From JABMNT01 sp048262255 (GTDB lineage Bacteria; Pseudomonadota; Alphaproteobacteria; Rhodospirillales; Casp-alpha2): a stretch of 64,000 nucleotides of DNA. The position numbers and the translations under genes are program-made. The notes below the pieces were generated by a model. It was not told where the DNA came from. It saw nothing but the letters and a program-made list of their open reading frames with translations, and searched no databases. This document shows positions 8,842 through 16,344 of the stretch, piece by piece. The stretch lies in NCBI GenBank assembly GCA_048262255.1, contig JBLXFH010000001.1, positions 620,001-684,000 of the forward strand. The letters are read 5' to 3'. The stretch's first letter is position 1. Every line of letters starts with the position of its first letter.

Positions 8842-9869
8842 GCAGCAAAAAACTCCGAGTCGGGATTGCCGGATACGGCGTCGTTGGAACACGGCGGCGC
8901 CACTATATCGACCTGCGTGACGACATGGTGACGGTCGCGGTCTGTGACCGCAACCTGTCTGCCGGTTCTGTTATTGATGATACCGTAAATGGCTATACCC
9001 GCTATGAGGACCTTCTCAAGGAGGACCTGGATGTCCTGTTTGTCTGCCTGACCAATGACATTGCACCGGAGGTCACGATAGCCGGGCTCAACAAAGGCCT
9101 GCATGTGTTTTGCGAAAAGCCGCCGGGCCGGACGGTAGAAGACATCATTGCTGTCAGAGATACGGAAAAAAATCACCCTGGCCTGAAGCTCAAATACGGC
9201 TTTAATCACCGGTATCACGATTCGATCCGCGAGGCCCTGTCCATTGTCCGTTCCGGCGAAATGGGACGGATCATCAATATGCGCGGTGTTTACGGAAAAT
9301 CCAAGTTCATCAGCTTTGGTGCGGATTCCGACTGGCGAACAAAACGCGACATTGCCGGAGGCGGCATTCTCCTTGATCAGGGCATCCATATGGTTGACCT
9401 GATGCGCCTGTTTGGCGGCGAATTTAACGACGTGATGAGTTTCGTTAATAACGATTTCTGGAACCATGATGTGGAAGACAATGCCTATGCGCTGATGCGC
9501 TCGGATCAGGGTGTGGTCGCCATGATGCATTCAACGGCAACACAATGGCGACACCGCTTTACCCTCGATATCAATCTGGATAAAGGGTCTTTGAATCTGA
9601 GCGGCATCTTGTCCGGTTCCAAGAGCTACGGTTCTGAATCTCTGACCGTCGTTTACGCAACCGATGACGACCAGGGTGATCCCAAAGAGCAGACCACCCG
9701 TTACAATCAGGACCCGTCCTGGGCCCTGGAAATTGATGAATTCGCCAACGCCATCCTCAACAACCAGCCTGTGACCGAAGGCTCCTCGGCGGATGCCTTG
9801 CATACGATGGAGCTGGTTCACCGGATTTACCGGGCGGACCCGGAATGGAAAGATAAATGGAATCTCTGA
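8838..9869 (+). CDS. Gfo/Idh/MocA-family oxidoreductase
   Basis: 343 residues from a GTG overlapping the previous stop (GTGA). GIAGYGVVG at residues 9-17 is the NAD(P)-binding Rossmann loop, CEKPPGRTVEDI holds the family EKP motif, and LDQGIHMVDLMRLFGG lies in the C-terminal substrate domain with the conserved His. The family oxidises or reduces sugar hydroxyl/keto groups, often on nucleotide-linked sugars. In this position it probably adjusts a keto or hydroxyl group on the ulosonic acid or its precursor. Confidence 0.85.
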   Translation: MSSKKLRVGIAGYGVVGTRRRHYIDLRDDMVTVAVCDRNLSAGSVIDDTVNGYTRYEDLLKEDLDVLFVCLTNDIAPEVTIAGLNKGLHVFCEKPPGRTVEDIIAVRDTEKNHPGLKLKYGFNHRYHDSIREALSIVRSGEMGRIINMRGVYGKSKFISFGADSDWRTKRDIAGGGILLDQGIHMVDLMRLFGGEFNDVMSFVNNDFWNHDVEDNAYALMRSDQGVVAMMHSTATQWRHRFTLDINLDKGSLNLSGILSGSKSYGSESLTVVYATDDDQGDPKEQTTRYNQDPSWALEIDEFANAILNNQPVTEGSSADALHTMELVHRIYRADPEWKDKWNL

Positions 9870-9923
9870 TTTGACCCAGCCAGCGATAAGCCTCTCGATA
9901 TGGATCGCAGGTATTCCAGAATC

Positions 9924-10595
9924 ATGAGATCAATACCCGGCCTCATCTTCGATCTGGACGGTACATTGGTGCATACACTGCCCGATGTGACCGCATCTTT
10001 AAACGCTGTTCTAGGAAGACGGCCCCTGGATGTCGATGAAGTGCGCACAATGGTTGGTCATGGGGCCATCCCTATGATCGAAATGGCCCTTGAGGCGACG
10101 GGCGGTCGTCTCAATGATCGAAGTCTTCCGGATATTCTGGAGGCCTACCTTGATCATTATCGCACACACCCCACCGTGTTTTCCGAGGTTTATCCGGATG
10201 TTTATGACGTGTTGGACCGCCTGGCCGGTCAAGGCATCCCCATGGGCATCTGCACCAACAAACCCAGTGCGACAACAGGTTTGGTCCTCGACTCCTTTGA
10301 TCTGGCCAAATATTTTAAGGTGGTTGTGTGTGGAGACAGCGTCCCGCACAAGAAGCCCGATGGACGACATATCCTGCTCACTTTGGAGCAGATGAAAATA
10401 AACCCAAACGGCGCTGTCATGATCGGAGATAGTGAATCCGATATTGATGCCGCCATAGACGCCGGGATTTCTTCAATTGCCGTCTCTTTCGGCTATTCCA
10501 TCAAAAGCCCTGAAACGCTGGGTGCGGATACGACCATACACGGCTTTTCGACCCTCGAAGACGCCCTCATACAAATAAGTACAGACAAGGCCTGA
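9924..10595 (+). CDS. HAD-superfamily phosphatase (phosphoglycolate-phosphatase-like)
   Basis: 223 residues from ATG 9924; an in-frame ATG at 9900 adds eight non-conserved residues. FDLDGTLVHTLPD is HAD motif I with the nucleophilic Asp. CTNKPSA is motif II, KKPDGRH supplies the motif III lysine, and IGDSESDIDAA is motif IV. The cap is the small helical type of Gph/PGMB-like enzymes. It hydrolyses a small phosphate ester. It could dephosphorylate a Kdo-8-P-like ulosonate phosphate, which would fill the KdsC step in this operon. That assignment rests on context only. Confidence 0.8.
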   Translation: MRSIPGLIFDLDGTLVHTLPDVTASLNAVLGRRPLDVDEVRTMVGHGAIPMIEMALEATGGRLNDRSLPDILEAYLDHYRTHPTVFSEVYPDVYDVLDRLAGQGIPMGICTNKPSATTGLVLDSFDLAKYFKVVVCGDSVPHKKPDGRHILLTLEQMKINPNGAVMIGDSESDIDAAIDAGISSIAVSFGYSIKSPETLGADTTIHGFSTLEDALIQISTDKA

Positions 10596-10656
10596 CACGC
10601 GTGCCTGCAATGCCCCGCCTCCCGGAAGCCCGTTCTTGCCTCGGAACCCATCACTT

Positions 10657-11595
10657 ATGAATCCAGACCAACCGCTCTATCTTCATGTTGGCGCACGAAA
10701 AGCCGGCAGCACCTTCTTGCAGGAAAACCTGTTTCTTGCACACCCGGAAATCAATTCGCTTGGCAAGCCCTACACAGACCCGGATATCATCGCCTTTGTC
10801 ACGCACCTGTTTGAAGAAGAGGTGAGCTACAATCCCGACCTTGCGGCTTATCAGGTGAAAACGGCTGTTTTGCCGCATTTCGCATCGGCCAAAATCAATC
10901 TTTTATCGTCTGAAGACTTTTCCGTTCCTCCCAACATGCGTGAAAATATAATCGCCGACCGGGGCCTGTTGATGCGCCGCTTTAAAGACCTCTTCGGCCA
11001 AATCCGTATTGTCCTTGTTTTGCGAAATCAGATGGCTGTCTTGCGCTCTGTCTATTCGGATTACCTCAAGGACTCCTTTCATCGGCAGTACACATACATG
11101 TCCTTCAATGACTGGATCACGCGCGGCCTGAAGCGTAAAACAGTCCAGATTCACATGTATCAGTATGCTCCCTTATTGGATTTCTACGCGACGCTGGTTG
11201 GCCGGGAAAACATCTGTGTGTTGCTGCACGAGAGCCTGACAAAAGACGGTGCCATGTTCGCCCAGGACCTTGCCAAATTCATGGAAATAACTCCAGACCC
11301 CTTCATAGATGCCATAACGGCGAAGCAAACCGGACCCCGGTCAAACTCAAGGCTCGGTCGGGCGCAGCTTATTGGGGTTCGCCTCGGGCACTTTCTTGGC
11401 GGTCGGGATGTTCGGGCATTGGTTCCGGCACCTGTCAAAAAACTGTTGAGAAAAGCCCTCGATGGCAACACAGCCGACACTTATGCCCTGGATGAAACCA
11501 ACACCCAGGCGCTTCACACCCTATACAAAACCGGGAACCGGCAGCTCACCGAAGAGTGGGGTTTGCCTCTAGCCAAATATGACTATCCCCTATGA
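10657..11595 (+). CDS. Sulfotransferase-like protein (P-loop)
   Basis: 312 residues from ATG 10657; TTG 10636 is an alternative seven codons upstream. LYLHVGARKAGSTFLQENL matches the PAPS 5'-phosphosulfate loop of sulfotransferases, and VLVLRNQMAVLRSVYSDY resembles the 3'-phosphate-binding segment with its Arg and Ser. It would move sulfate from PAPS to a sugar hydroxyl. Related bacterial sulfotransferase-fold proteins of unknown activity are common in polysaccharide loci. The 3' end overlaps the next gene by 17 bases. Confidence 0.7.
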   Translation: MNPDQPLYLHVGARKAGSTFLQENLFLAHPEINSLGKPYTDPDIIAFVTHLFEEEVSYNPDLAAYQVKTAVLPHFASAKINLLSSEDFSVPPNMRENIIADRGLLMRRFKDLFGQIRIVLVLRNQMAVLRSVYSDYLKDSFHRQYTYMSFNDWITRGLKRKTVQIHMYQYAPLLDFYATLVGRENICVLLHESLTKDGAMFAQDLAKFMEITPDPFIDAITAKQTGPRSNSRLGRAQLIGVRLGHFLGGRDVRALVPAPVKKLLRKALDGNTADTYALDETNTQALHTLYKTGNRQLTEEWGLPLAKYDYPL

Positions 11596-12589
11596 AAGCC
11601 AATCCGTGACATCATCTGAAAACCAAACGGCCGTCGCCGTAACATCACGCTCTTTCTCGCGCCATCCCGTTTTGCGTGCGGAACTTCTTCAAAAGTATCC
11701 GAAGACCACGTTCAATGATGATGGGGTTTCGCTTAAAGGGGCCGGCCTGATCGATTTTTTGAGAGGCCACACCAAAGCAATTACGGCTCTGGAAGTGCTG
11801 GATGAGAACGTCTTCCGATCCCTACCCGAGTTGCGCGTTATCGGCAAATATGGCGTTGGGCTGGATATGATTGATCTTGGCGCCATGTCCCGGGCCGGCG
11901 TGAAACTTGGCTGGACTGGCGGCGTCAACCGGCGCTCGGTTACGGAACTGGTAATCTCTACCGCCATTGCTTTGCTCCGGCATGTCCCCTCTGCAGAGCG
12001 TGAAGTGCGGGCAGGGACATGGCGCCAGCACCTGGGCCGACAATTGACGGGGAAAACAGTTGGCATCATCGGCTGCGGGCATATCGGCAAGGATCTGGTA
12101 CCAATCCTGCGCGCTTTTGATTGCCGGGTGCTGGCCTATGATATTGTCGATTTTCCCGACTTTTATACCGCACATGATGTCGAAGCCGTCGATTTGGACA
12201 CACTTTTGAGAGACTCTCTGGTTGTCACCGTACATCTTCCACTGGACTCATCGACGCGCAACATCCTTTCCGCATCACGCCTTGCCCTCATGCGCAACGA
12301 TGCCATCCTGATCAATGCGGCAAGAGGCGAACTGGTCGACGAAGCGTATCTCAAGGCGGCCCTATCCGAAGGCCGACTCGCGGGCGCCGCATTTGACGTA
12401 TTTGCCAGCGAACCGCCGGAGGACATGGACCTGCTGTCGCTTGAAAATTTCCTTGTCACACCCCATATTGGAGGAAGCTCGGAAGAGGCCATTCTCGCCA
12501 TGGGAAGATCAGCGATTGCCGGACTTGATAACGCCGGGGACCCTCTCGAAATTGCGTCCGGCAAAAACACGGAATTGGAATCAAAATGA
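11579..12589 (+). CDS. D-2-hydroxyacid dehydrogenase (phosphoglycerate-dehydrogenase-like)
   Basis: 336 residues. VGIIGCGHIGKDL is the NAD-binding loop. NAARGELVDE holds the catalytic Arg region, a Glu in FASEPPEDMD the acid, and TPHIGGSSEEA the catalytic His. This is the D-isomer-specific 2-hydroxyacid dehydrogenase family, which interconverts 2-oxo and 2-hydroxy acids with NAD. No ACT regulatory domain is present, so a housekeeping SerA role is less likely. Placed between the sulfotransferase-like and radical SAM genes, it may act on an ulosonic or short hydroxy acid of this pathway. Confidence 0.85.
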   Translation: MTIPYESQSVTSSENQTAVAVTSRSFSRHPVLRAELLQKYPKTTFNDDGVSLKGAGLIDFLRGHTKAITALEVLDENVFRSLPELRVIGKYGVGLDMIDLGAMSRAGVKLGWTGGVNRRSVTELVISTAIALLRHVPSAEREVRAGTWRQHLGRQLTGKTVGIIGCGHIGKDLVPILRAFDCRVLAYDIVDFPDFYTAHDVEAVDLDTLLRDSLVVTVHLPLDSSTRNILSASRLALMRNDAILINAARGELVDEAYLKAALSEGRLAGAAFDVFASEPPEDMDLLSLENFLVTPHIGGSSEEAILAMGRSAIAGLDNAGDPLEIASGKNTELESK

Positions 12590-13776
12590 AAAAGTTTGTC
12601 TGTAATTATCCCTGGACGCACTTTGAAGTGAACAATCCTAATGGCGACGTGACCATGTGCTGCGATAATTCGACGGTTCTTGGCAATGTCCATGAGCAAT
12701 CCGTGGCCGAAATCTGGAATGGTGAGAAATACCAGAGCGCTCGGCGCACCATGCGGGACCAGGGGGCCCATGCCATGTGCCCGCATACCTGCCCGGTGAT
12801 CAATGGCTATAAAACCTATCAGGAGCTCGACTGGTACAAAGATCTGGATAACCCGTCTGACGAAGAACCCTCCGTGATGTGCGCCAATGCAAAACAAAAC
12901 GATGAGGAATTCAGCAAAGGCCAGTTAACGCTTGAATCCCAGCCGCGCTGGATGCGGTTTTGCTATAGCTACAAATGTAATCTGGATTGTTATCATTGCT
13001 ATCAGCGCGAAGATGCCTTGCTCAATGACAAACTGTCCAAAGACTTTTTAAAACAGGTTGAAGAACTCGCGCCTTATTATCAGGTCGTTTTCTTTTTTGG
13101 GGGAGAGCCCTTCCTCTACAAACCGATGACGCGCATGATGGGGGAGTTGAAAACCGATCCGAATACGCAGTTCTTCTTTATTACAAACGGGACCCTTCTG
13201 ACCGATTCCACAAAGGAAATGCTGAAAGAACGCAATATCGGTCTGTTCGCGATTTCCCTGGATGCCGCAACGTCGGAGAGTTTCGACGAACTTCGGGTGC
13301 GGGGGCGCAAGGCGAATTGGCAAACGGTCATGGATACCGTTGATAATATTGCCGATTTGCATAAACATCGGGATTTTGTCTTCACGCTTGACATGACCGT
13401 CAACAGCGTCAATTGCCACGAAATTGAGCAGTTTGTCACCTTATCGCTGCAAAAAGACGCCGAGCCTCTGGTTGGCCTTGTCGCCAATCCCGACCAGAAA
13501 GCTGAGTTTCAAAAAGAATTTCTGTTCTTTTCAGATGCACAATTGAAGGAAATGGATCGCCAGATTACAACCTGTCTGCGGTTGGTCGAACAACGGGGAA
13601 TGAAAGATGCCGTTGCCGGGCTGGAACATTTGAAAGCCCGTCTGCACAGCCATCGCCGGTCCGAAAATTCGCCTGTAAGATATTGGCTCTATCACAATGC
13701 CCGGCAATTGTTTCGCCGTCTACCGAGCCCCATCAAGACCCGCGTAAAATCATTGGTCGGCGCCGTATCCGGTTAG
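12586..13776 (+). CDS. Radical SAM protein with N-terminal twitch/SPASM-like domain
   Basis: 396 residues, ATGA-coupled to the dehydrogenase. The order is reversed from ordinary SPASM enzymes. The cysteine-rich part comes first (CNYPW with Cys6, DVTMCCD with Cys25/26, LGNVHEQSVAEIWNG, then Cys65 and Cys69). The radical SAM motif CNLDCYHC follows (Cys131, Cys135, Cys138), with FFFGGEPF as the SAM-binding glycine motif. N-terminal-twitch radical SAM proteins are a known group whose substrates are mostly undetermined. Its stop overlaps the convergent methyltransferase stop by 4 bases, so there is no room for a terminator. Confidence 0.85.
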   Translation: MKKFVCNYPWTHFEVNNPNGDVTMCCDNSTVLGNVHEQSVAEIWNGEKYQSARRTMRDQGAHAMCPHTCPVINGYKTYQELDWYKDLDNPSDEEPSVMCANAKQNDEEFSKGQLTLESQPRWMRFCYSYKCNLDCYHCYQREDALLNDKLSKDFLKQVEELAPYYQVVFFFGGEPFLYKPMTRMMGELKTDPNTQFFFITNGTLLTDSTKEMLKERNIGLFAISLDAATSESFDELRVRGRKANWQTVMDTVDNIADLHKHRDFVFTLDMTVNSVNCHEIEQFVTLSLQKDAEPLVGLVANPDQKAEFQKEFLFFSDAQLKEMDRQITTCLRLVEQRGMKDAVAGLEHLKARLHSHRRSENSPVRYWLYHNARQLFRRLPSPIKTRVKSLVGAVSG

Positions 13777-14699
13777 CCCGGATTTTCCTCGTCGGGCGCT
13801 TCTTTGTAACCTGAAACATACCAGGCCCAGCCGATCTTTGGGCCCAGCCATTCTTCGAGCGGCGACCAAACCGGCCAGGGCTCTCCATAGACCAGAACGC
13901 CCCCGGGGTGCGTTCCATATTTTTTGATCTGCCAGCGCCGATAAATCTTGCCGAACTTAGGGATAAGATAGAAGTAAAACTCATGTTTGCGCAGGCTGAC
14001 CCGTTCAAACGCCGCAAAAAGATCGGTCATTCCCTGGCGCGAATAACAGCGGGTAATCGGATTGAGAACCGTTTGTTTTTTCTTGCCGGCCCATTCCGTG
14101 GCGCGTCCGAGCCAATGATCCCCCGTCAACAGCTTGCCTTGCAACAGGCCAACGCAAAACAGCATGTTGAACCAGTAGTGCCAACTGTCTTTGCAATACA
14201 GCATGATCACAGCCTGCCCCGCAGGCTTAAGAACCCGATGCACTTCCGAAATGGTTTTTTCCGTATCGTCTGTGTGATGCAGAACCCCGTTCGAATAAAC
14301 AATATCAAACGTGTTGTCCGCAAACGGCAGATTTTCAGCGTCGCCTTGCATGGCCTGACAATTTTTGGCCATCTCGTCCATCAGGTCAAATTTGCGTTGT
14401 GTGGCGCGGGCCCGGTCGAACGTAATATCGAGGCTCGTCATGTGAGCACCGTATTTGGCCATCAACGCCGAATGACCTCCGGCGCCAGGGCCGATCTCCA
14501 GAACCCGCTTGCCTTTAATTCCGCTGAGATCAAGCTCGACGCTGGACATGTGCTTGCGCAACCGGAACAAATCCTCAAGATCCTCAACGGACCCGATCAG
14601 ATCTTCACGGGTCAGTCCCGTGTCCACCTCTTCGTAGACGGAATCATAGAGAGATTTCCAGAACTTCTGAATATCCGCTTTGTTGTCCGCTTCGCTCAT
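13773..14699 (-). CDS. Class I SAM-dependent methyltransferase
   Basis: 308 residues, the only leftward gene between 1 and 21 kb. KRVLEIGPGAGGHSALMA is SAM motif I, LDITFDRAR the acidic strand-2 motif, GDAENLPFADNTFDIVYSNG covers motifs II-III, and HRVLKPAGQAVIMLY is the post-motif. This is the Methyltransf_11 type, close to UbiE/small-molecule methyltransferases. It is divergent from another methyltransferase (76-base intergenic space) and convergent with the twitch radical SAM gene. The substrate is not known; a glycan or lipid intermediate of the locus is likely. Confidence 0.8.
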   Translation of the reverse strand: MSEADNKADIQKFWKSLYDSVYEEVDTGLTREDLIGSVEDLEDLFRLRKHMSSVELDLSGIKGKRVLEIGPGAGGHSALMAKYGAHMTSLDITFDRARATQRKFDLMDEMAKNCQAMQGDAENLPFADNTFDIVYSNGVLHHTDDTEKTISEVHRVLKPAGQAVIMLYCKDSWHYWFNMLFCVGLLQGKLLTGDHWLGRATEWAGKKKQTVLNPITRCYSRQGMTDLFAAFERVSLRKHEFYFYLIPKFGKIYRRWQIKKYGTHPGGVLVYGEPWPVWSPLEEWLGPKIGWAWYVSGYKEAPDEENPG

Positions 14700-14775
14700 T
14701 TAAACCGCACGCCTCTCTGTATACCGGATGGCGCCTGATATATAACCTTAAGGCTTTTGGAGCCAGTCCTAATCC

Positions 14776-15459
14776 ATGACCTCAGATCAAAATGCCCAAG
14801 CCTGGGGCCTCCCCGGCGTTCTGGATTTTTATGAAACGTCGCGGACCACAACCAGCGACATTTACCTCTCCGAATGGATCTTCATCAAAGACTGTCTGCG
14901 CGAAGGCATCAGCGTTCTTGATGTGGGCTGCGCACAAGCTGGCTTTGCCAACATTCTGGCGGAAAATCTGAACGATTTTTCCTACACGGGCATCGACATC
15001 AGCGCCCAGATGATTGATAAAGCGAGACAAAAGCACCCACTTCATCGTTTTCATGTGATCGAGAATCAGGATTATACACCCTTGAACGGCCAGGAATTTG
15101 ACCTTGTTTTAAGCTTGGGCATTCTGCATTTGCATGAAGACTGGCGCGACACCATCGCCCATTCCTGGGCGCATACCAAAGGCAGCCTGATCCTGGATTT
15201 ACGGGAAAGCGCGGAACCGACGCTTGAAGACAAAAACCGTTCCTATTTCAGGATGGATTTCGGCGGTGGCGATGCGCGACACAAAGCGACACATCTCCCC
15301 TATAACATCATCAATACCTCGGATGCCTTGTCCGATATCAGCCGGTTATGCGCCGGTTCATCAAAGCTGAGCCAGTTTGGCTACCGGCATCCCGTTTCAC
15401 CTTCGGCAACAACACCGGTTTCGGATGTTATGGCCATGACCTACTGCATAGAACGATAG
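14776..15459 (+). CDS. Class I SAM-dependent methyltransferase
   Basis: 227 residues. VLDVGCAQAGFANIL is the SAM-binding motif, YTGIDISAQMIDKAR the acidic second motif, and DLVLSLGILHLHEDW the motif II region. It is the first gene of a rightward row that runs to 21349. No membrane segment, so cytoplasmic. It shares the fold but little obvious sequence with the other methyltransferases nearby, so it is not a recent duplicate. The acceptor is unknown. Confidence 0.75.
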   Translation: MTSDQNAQAWGLPGVLDFYETSRTTTSDIYLSEWIFIKDCLREGISVLDVGCAQAGFANILAENLNDFSYTGIDISAQMIDKARQKHPLHRFHVIENQDYTPLNGQEFDLVLSLGILHLHEDWRDTIAHSWAHTKGSLILDLRESAEPTLEDKNRSYFRMDFGGGDARHKATHLPYNIINTSDALSDISRLCAGSSKLSQFGYRHPVSPSATTPVSDVMAMTYCIER

Positions 15460-15468
15460 AGCGCGCCC

Positions 15469-16344
15469 ATGTTACAAATGATCAAAAAAATTCTGCGGTC
15501 TGTCGGAATGGATACAACCCGGCTGTATCAATCAATTATGGCGGCCAGCCTCAAGGCGGCCATCCGCTCGCAAGGCCTTGCCGAACTGTGTACCGGTCTC
15601 CGCAAAATCATTCCCGATGTCAGCGATCAATATACAACAGATTTCGACCCGGTTGAATATGATCGCTTCTGGGAAGTGAAGATGCGCGGACTGCATGCTT
15701 TTCAGGTGCAAAGCACCCTCGATGCCCTGAACGAGATTGGTGGTAAAAACCTTGTTATCGCCGACCTCGGGGACTCATCGGGCAATCATTCCAAATACCT
15801 CACGGCACTGGCCGCACCCGGACAAACCAAAAAAGTGATCAGCGTCAACCTGGATCCGGTGGCCGTCGAGAAAGTGAAATCAAAAGGCGGAGAAGCCATC
15901 CTGAGCCGCGTCGAAAACCTTGATCATGAAGGCCTGGCACCGGACCTGATCATGACCTTCGAAATGGTCGAGCATCTGACGGACCCCGTGCGCTTTTTCC
16001 ACAGTCTGGCAACCGAGGGATCGGCCGATTATGTCCTGGTGACCGTGCCTTACACCAAAACCAGCCGCTTTGGTGGACATCATATCCGGGTATCCGAGGA
16101 CCGCATGCAGGAGCAGATGACGGCCGAGGAAGTGCATGTTTTTGAGCTGAGCCCCGACGACTGGTCTTTGCTGACCCGCTTTGCCGGTTTCAAAACGGTT
16201 TTCCTTAAAACCTATTTGCAATATCCGGCCTTTCATCCGCTCAGCCTTACAAAGCACCTGTGGCGGGCGACCGATCATGAGGGTTTTATTGCCCTCCTGC
16301 TTAAACGCGATTTGTCCGTAGCCAACCGCTATACGTCCTGGTGA
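15469..16344 (+). CDS. Class I methyltransferase-like protein
   Basis: 291 residues. LVIADLGDSSGNHSKYL occupies the position of the SAM motif with a less usual sequence, VISVNLDPVAVEKVK follows as the second strand, and MTFEMVEHLTDPVRFFH is the motif II/III region seen in methyltransferases of glycan loci. The N-terminal ~90 residues (helical, basic start MIKKILRSVGMDTTRLYQ) are not part of the core fold. The stop overlaps the fusion-protein start as GTGA at 16341, implying coupled translation with that large protein. Confidence 0.65.
   Translation: MLQMIKKILRSVGMDTTRLYQSIMAASLKAAIRSQGLAELCTGLRKIIPDVSDQYTTDFDPVEYDRFWEVKMRGLHAFQVQSTLDALNEIGGKNLVIADLGDSSGNHSKYLTALAAPGQTKKVISVNLDPVAVEKVKSKGGEAILSRVENLDHEGLAPDLIMTFEMVEHLTDPVRFFHSLATEGSADYVLVTVPYTKTSRFGGHHIRVSEDRMQEQMTAEEVHVFELSPDDWSLLTRFAGFKTVFLKTYLQYPAFHPLSLTKHLWRATDHEGFIALLLKRDLSVANRYTSW

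Noticed and set aside
8718..9530. 270-codon leftward frame over the Gfo/Idh gene
   Set aside because: Shadow of a gene with clear motifs on the other strand.
13908..14738. Open frame of 276 codons antisense to the methyltransferase at 13773-14699
   Set aside because: It covers the complementary strand of a clear SAM methyltransferase and shows no recognisable domain.
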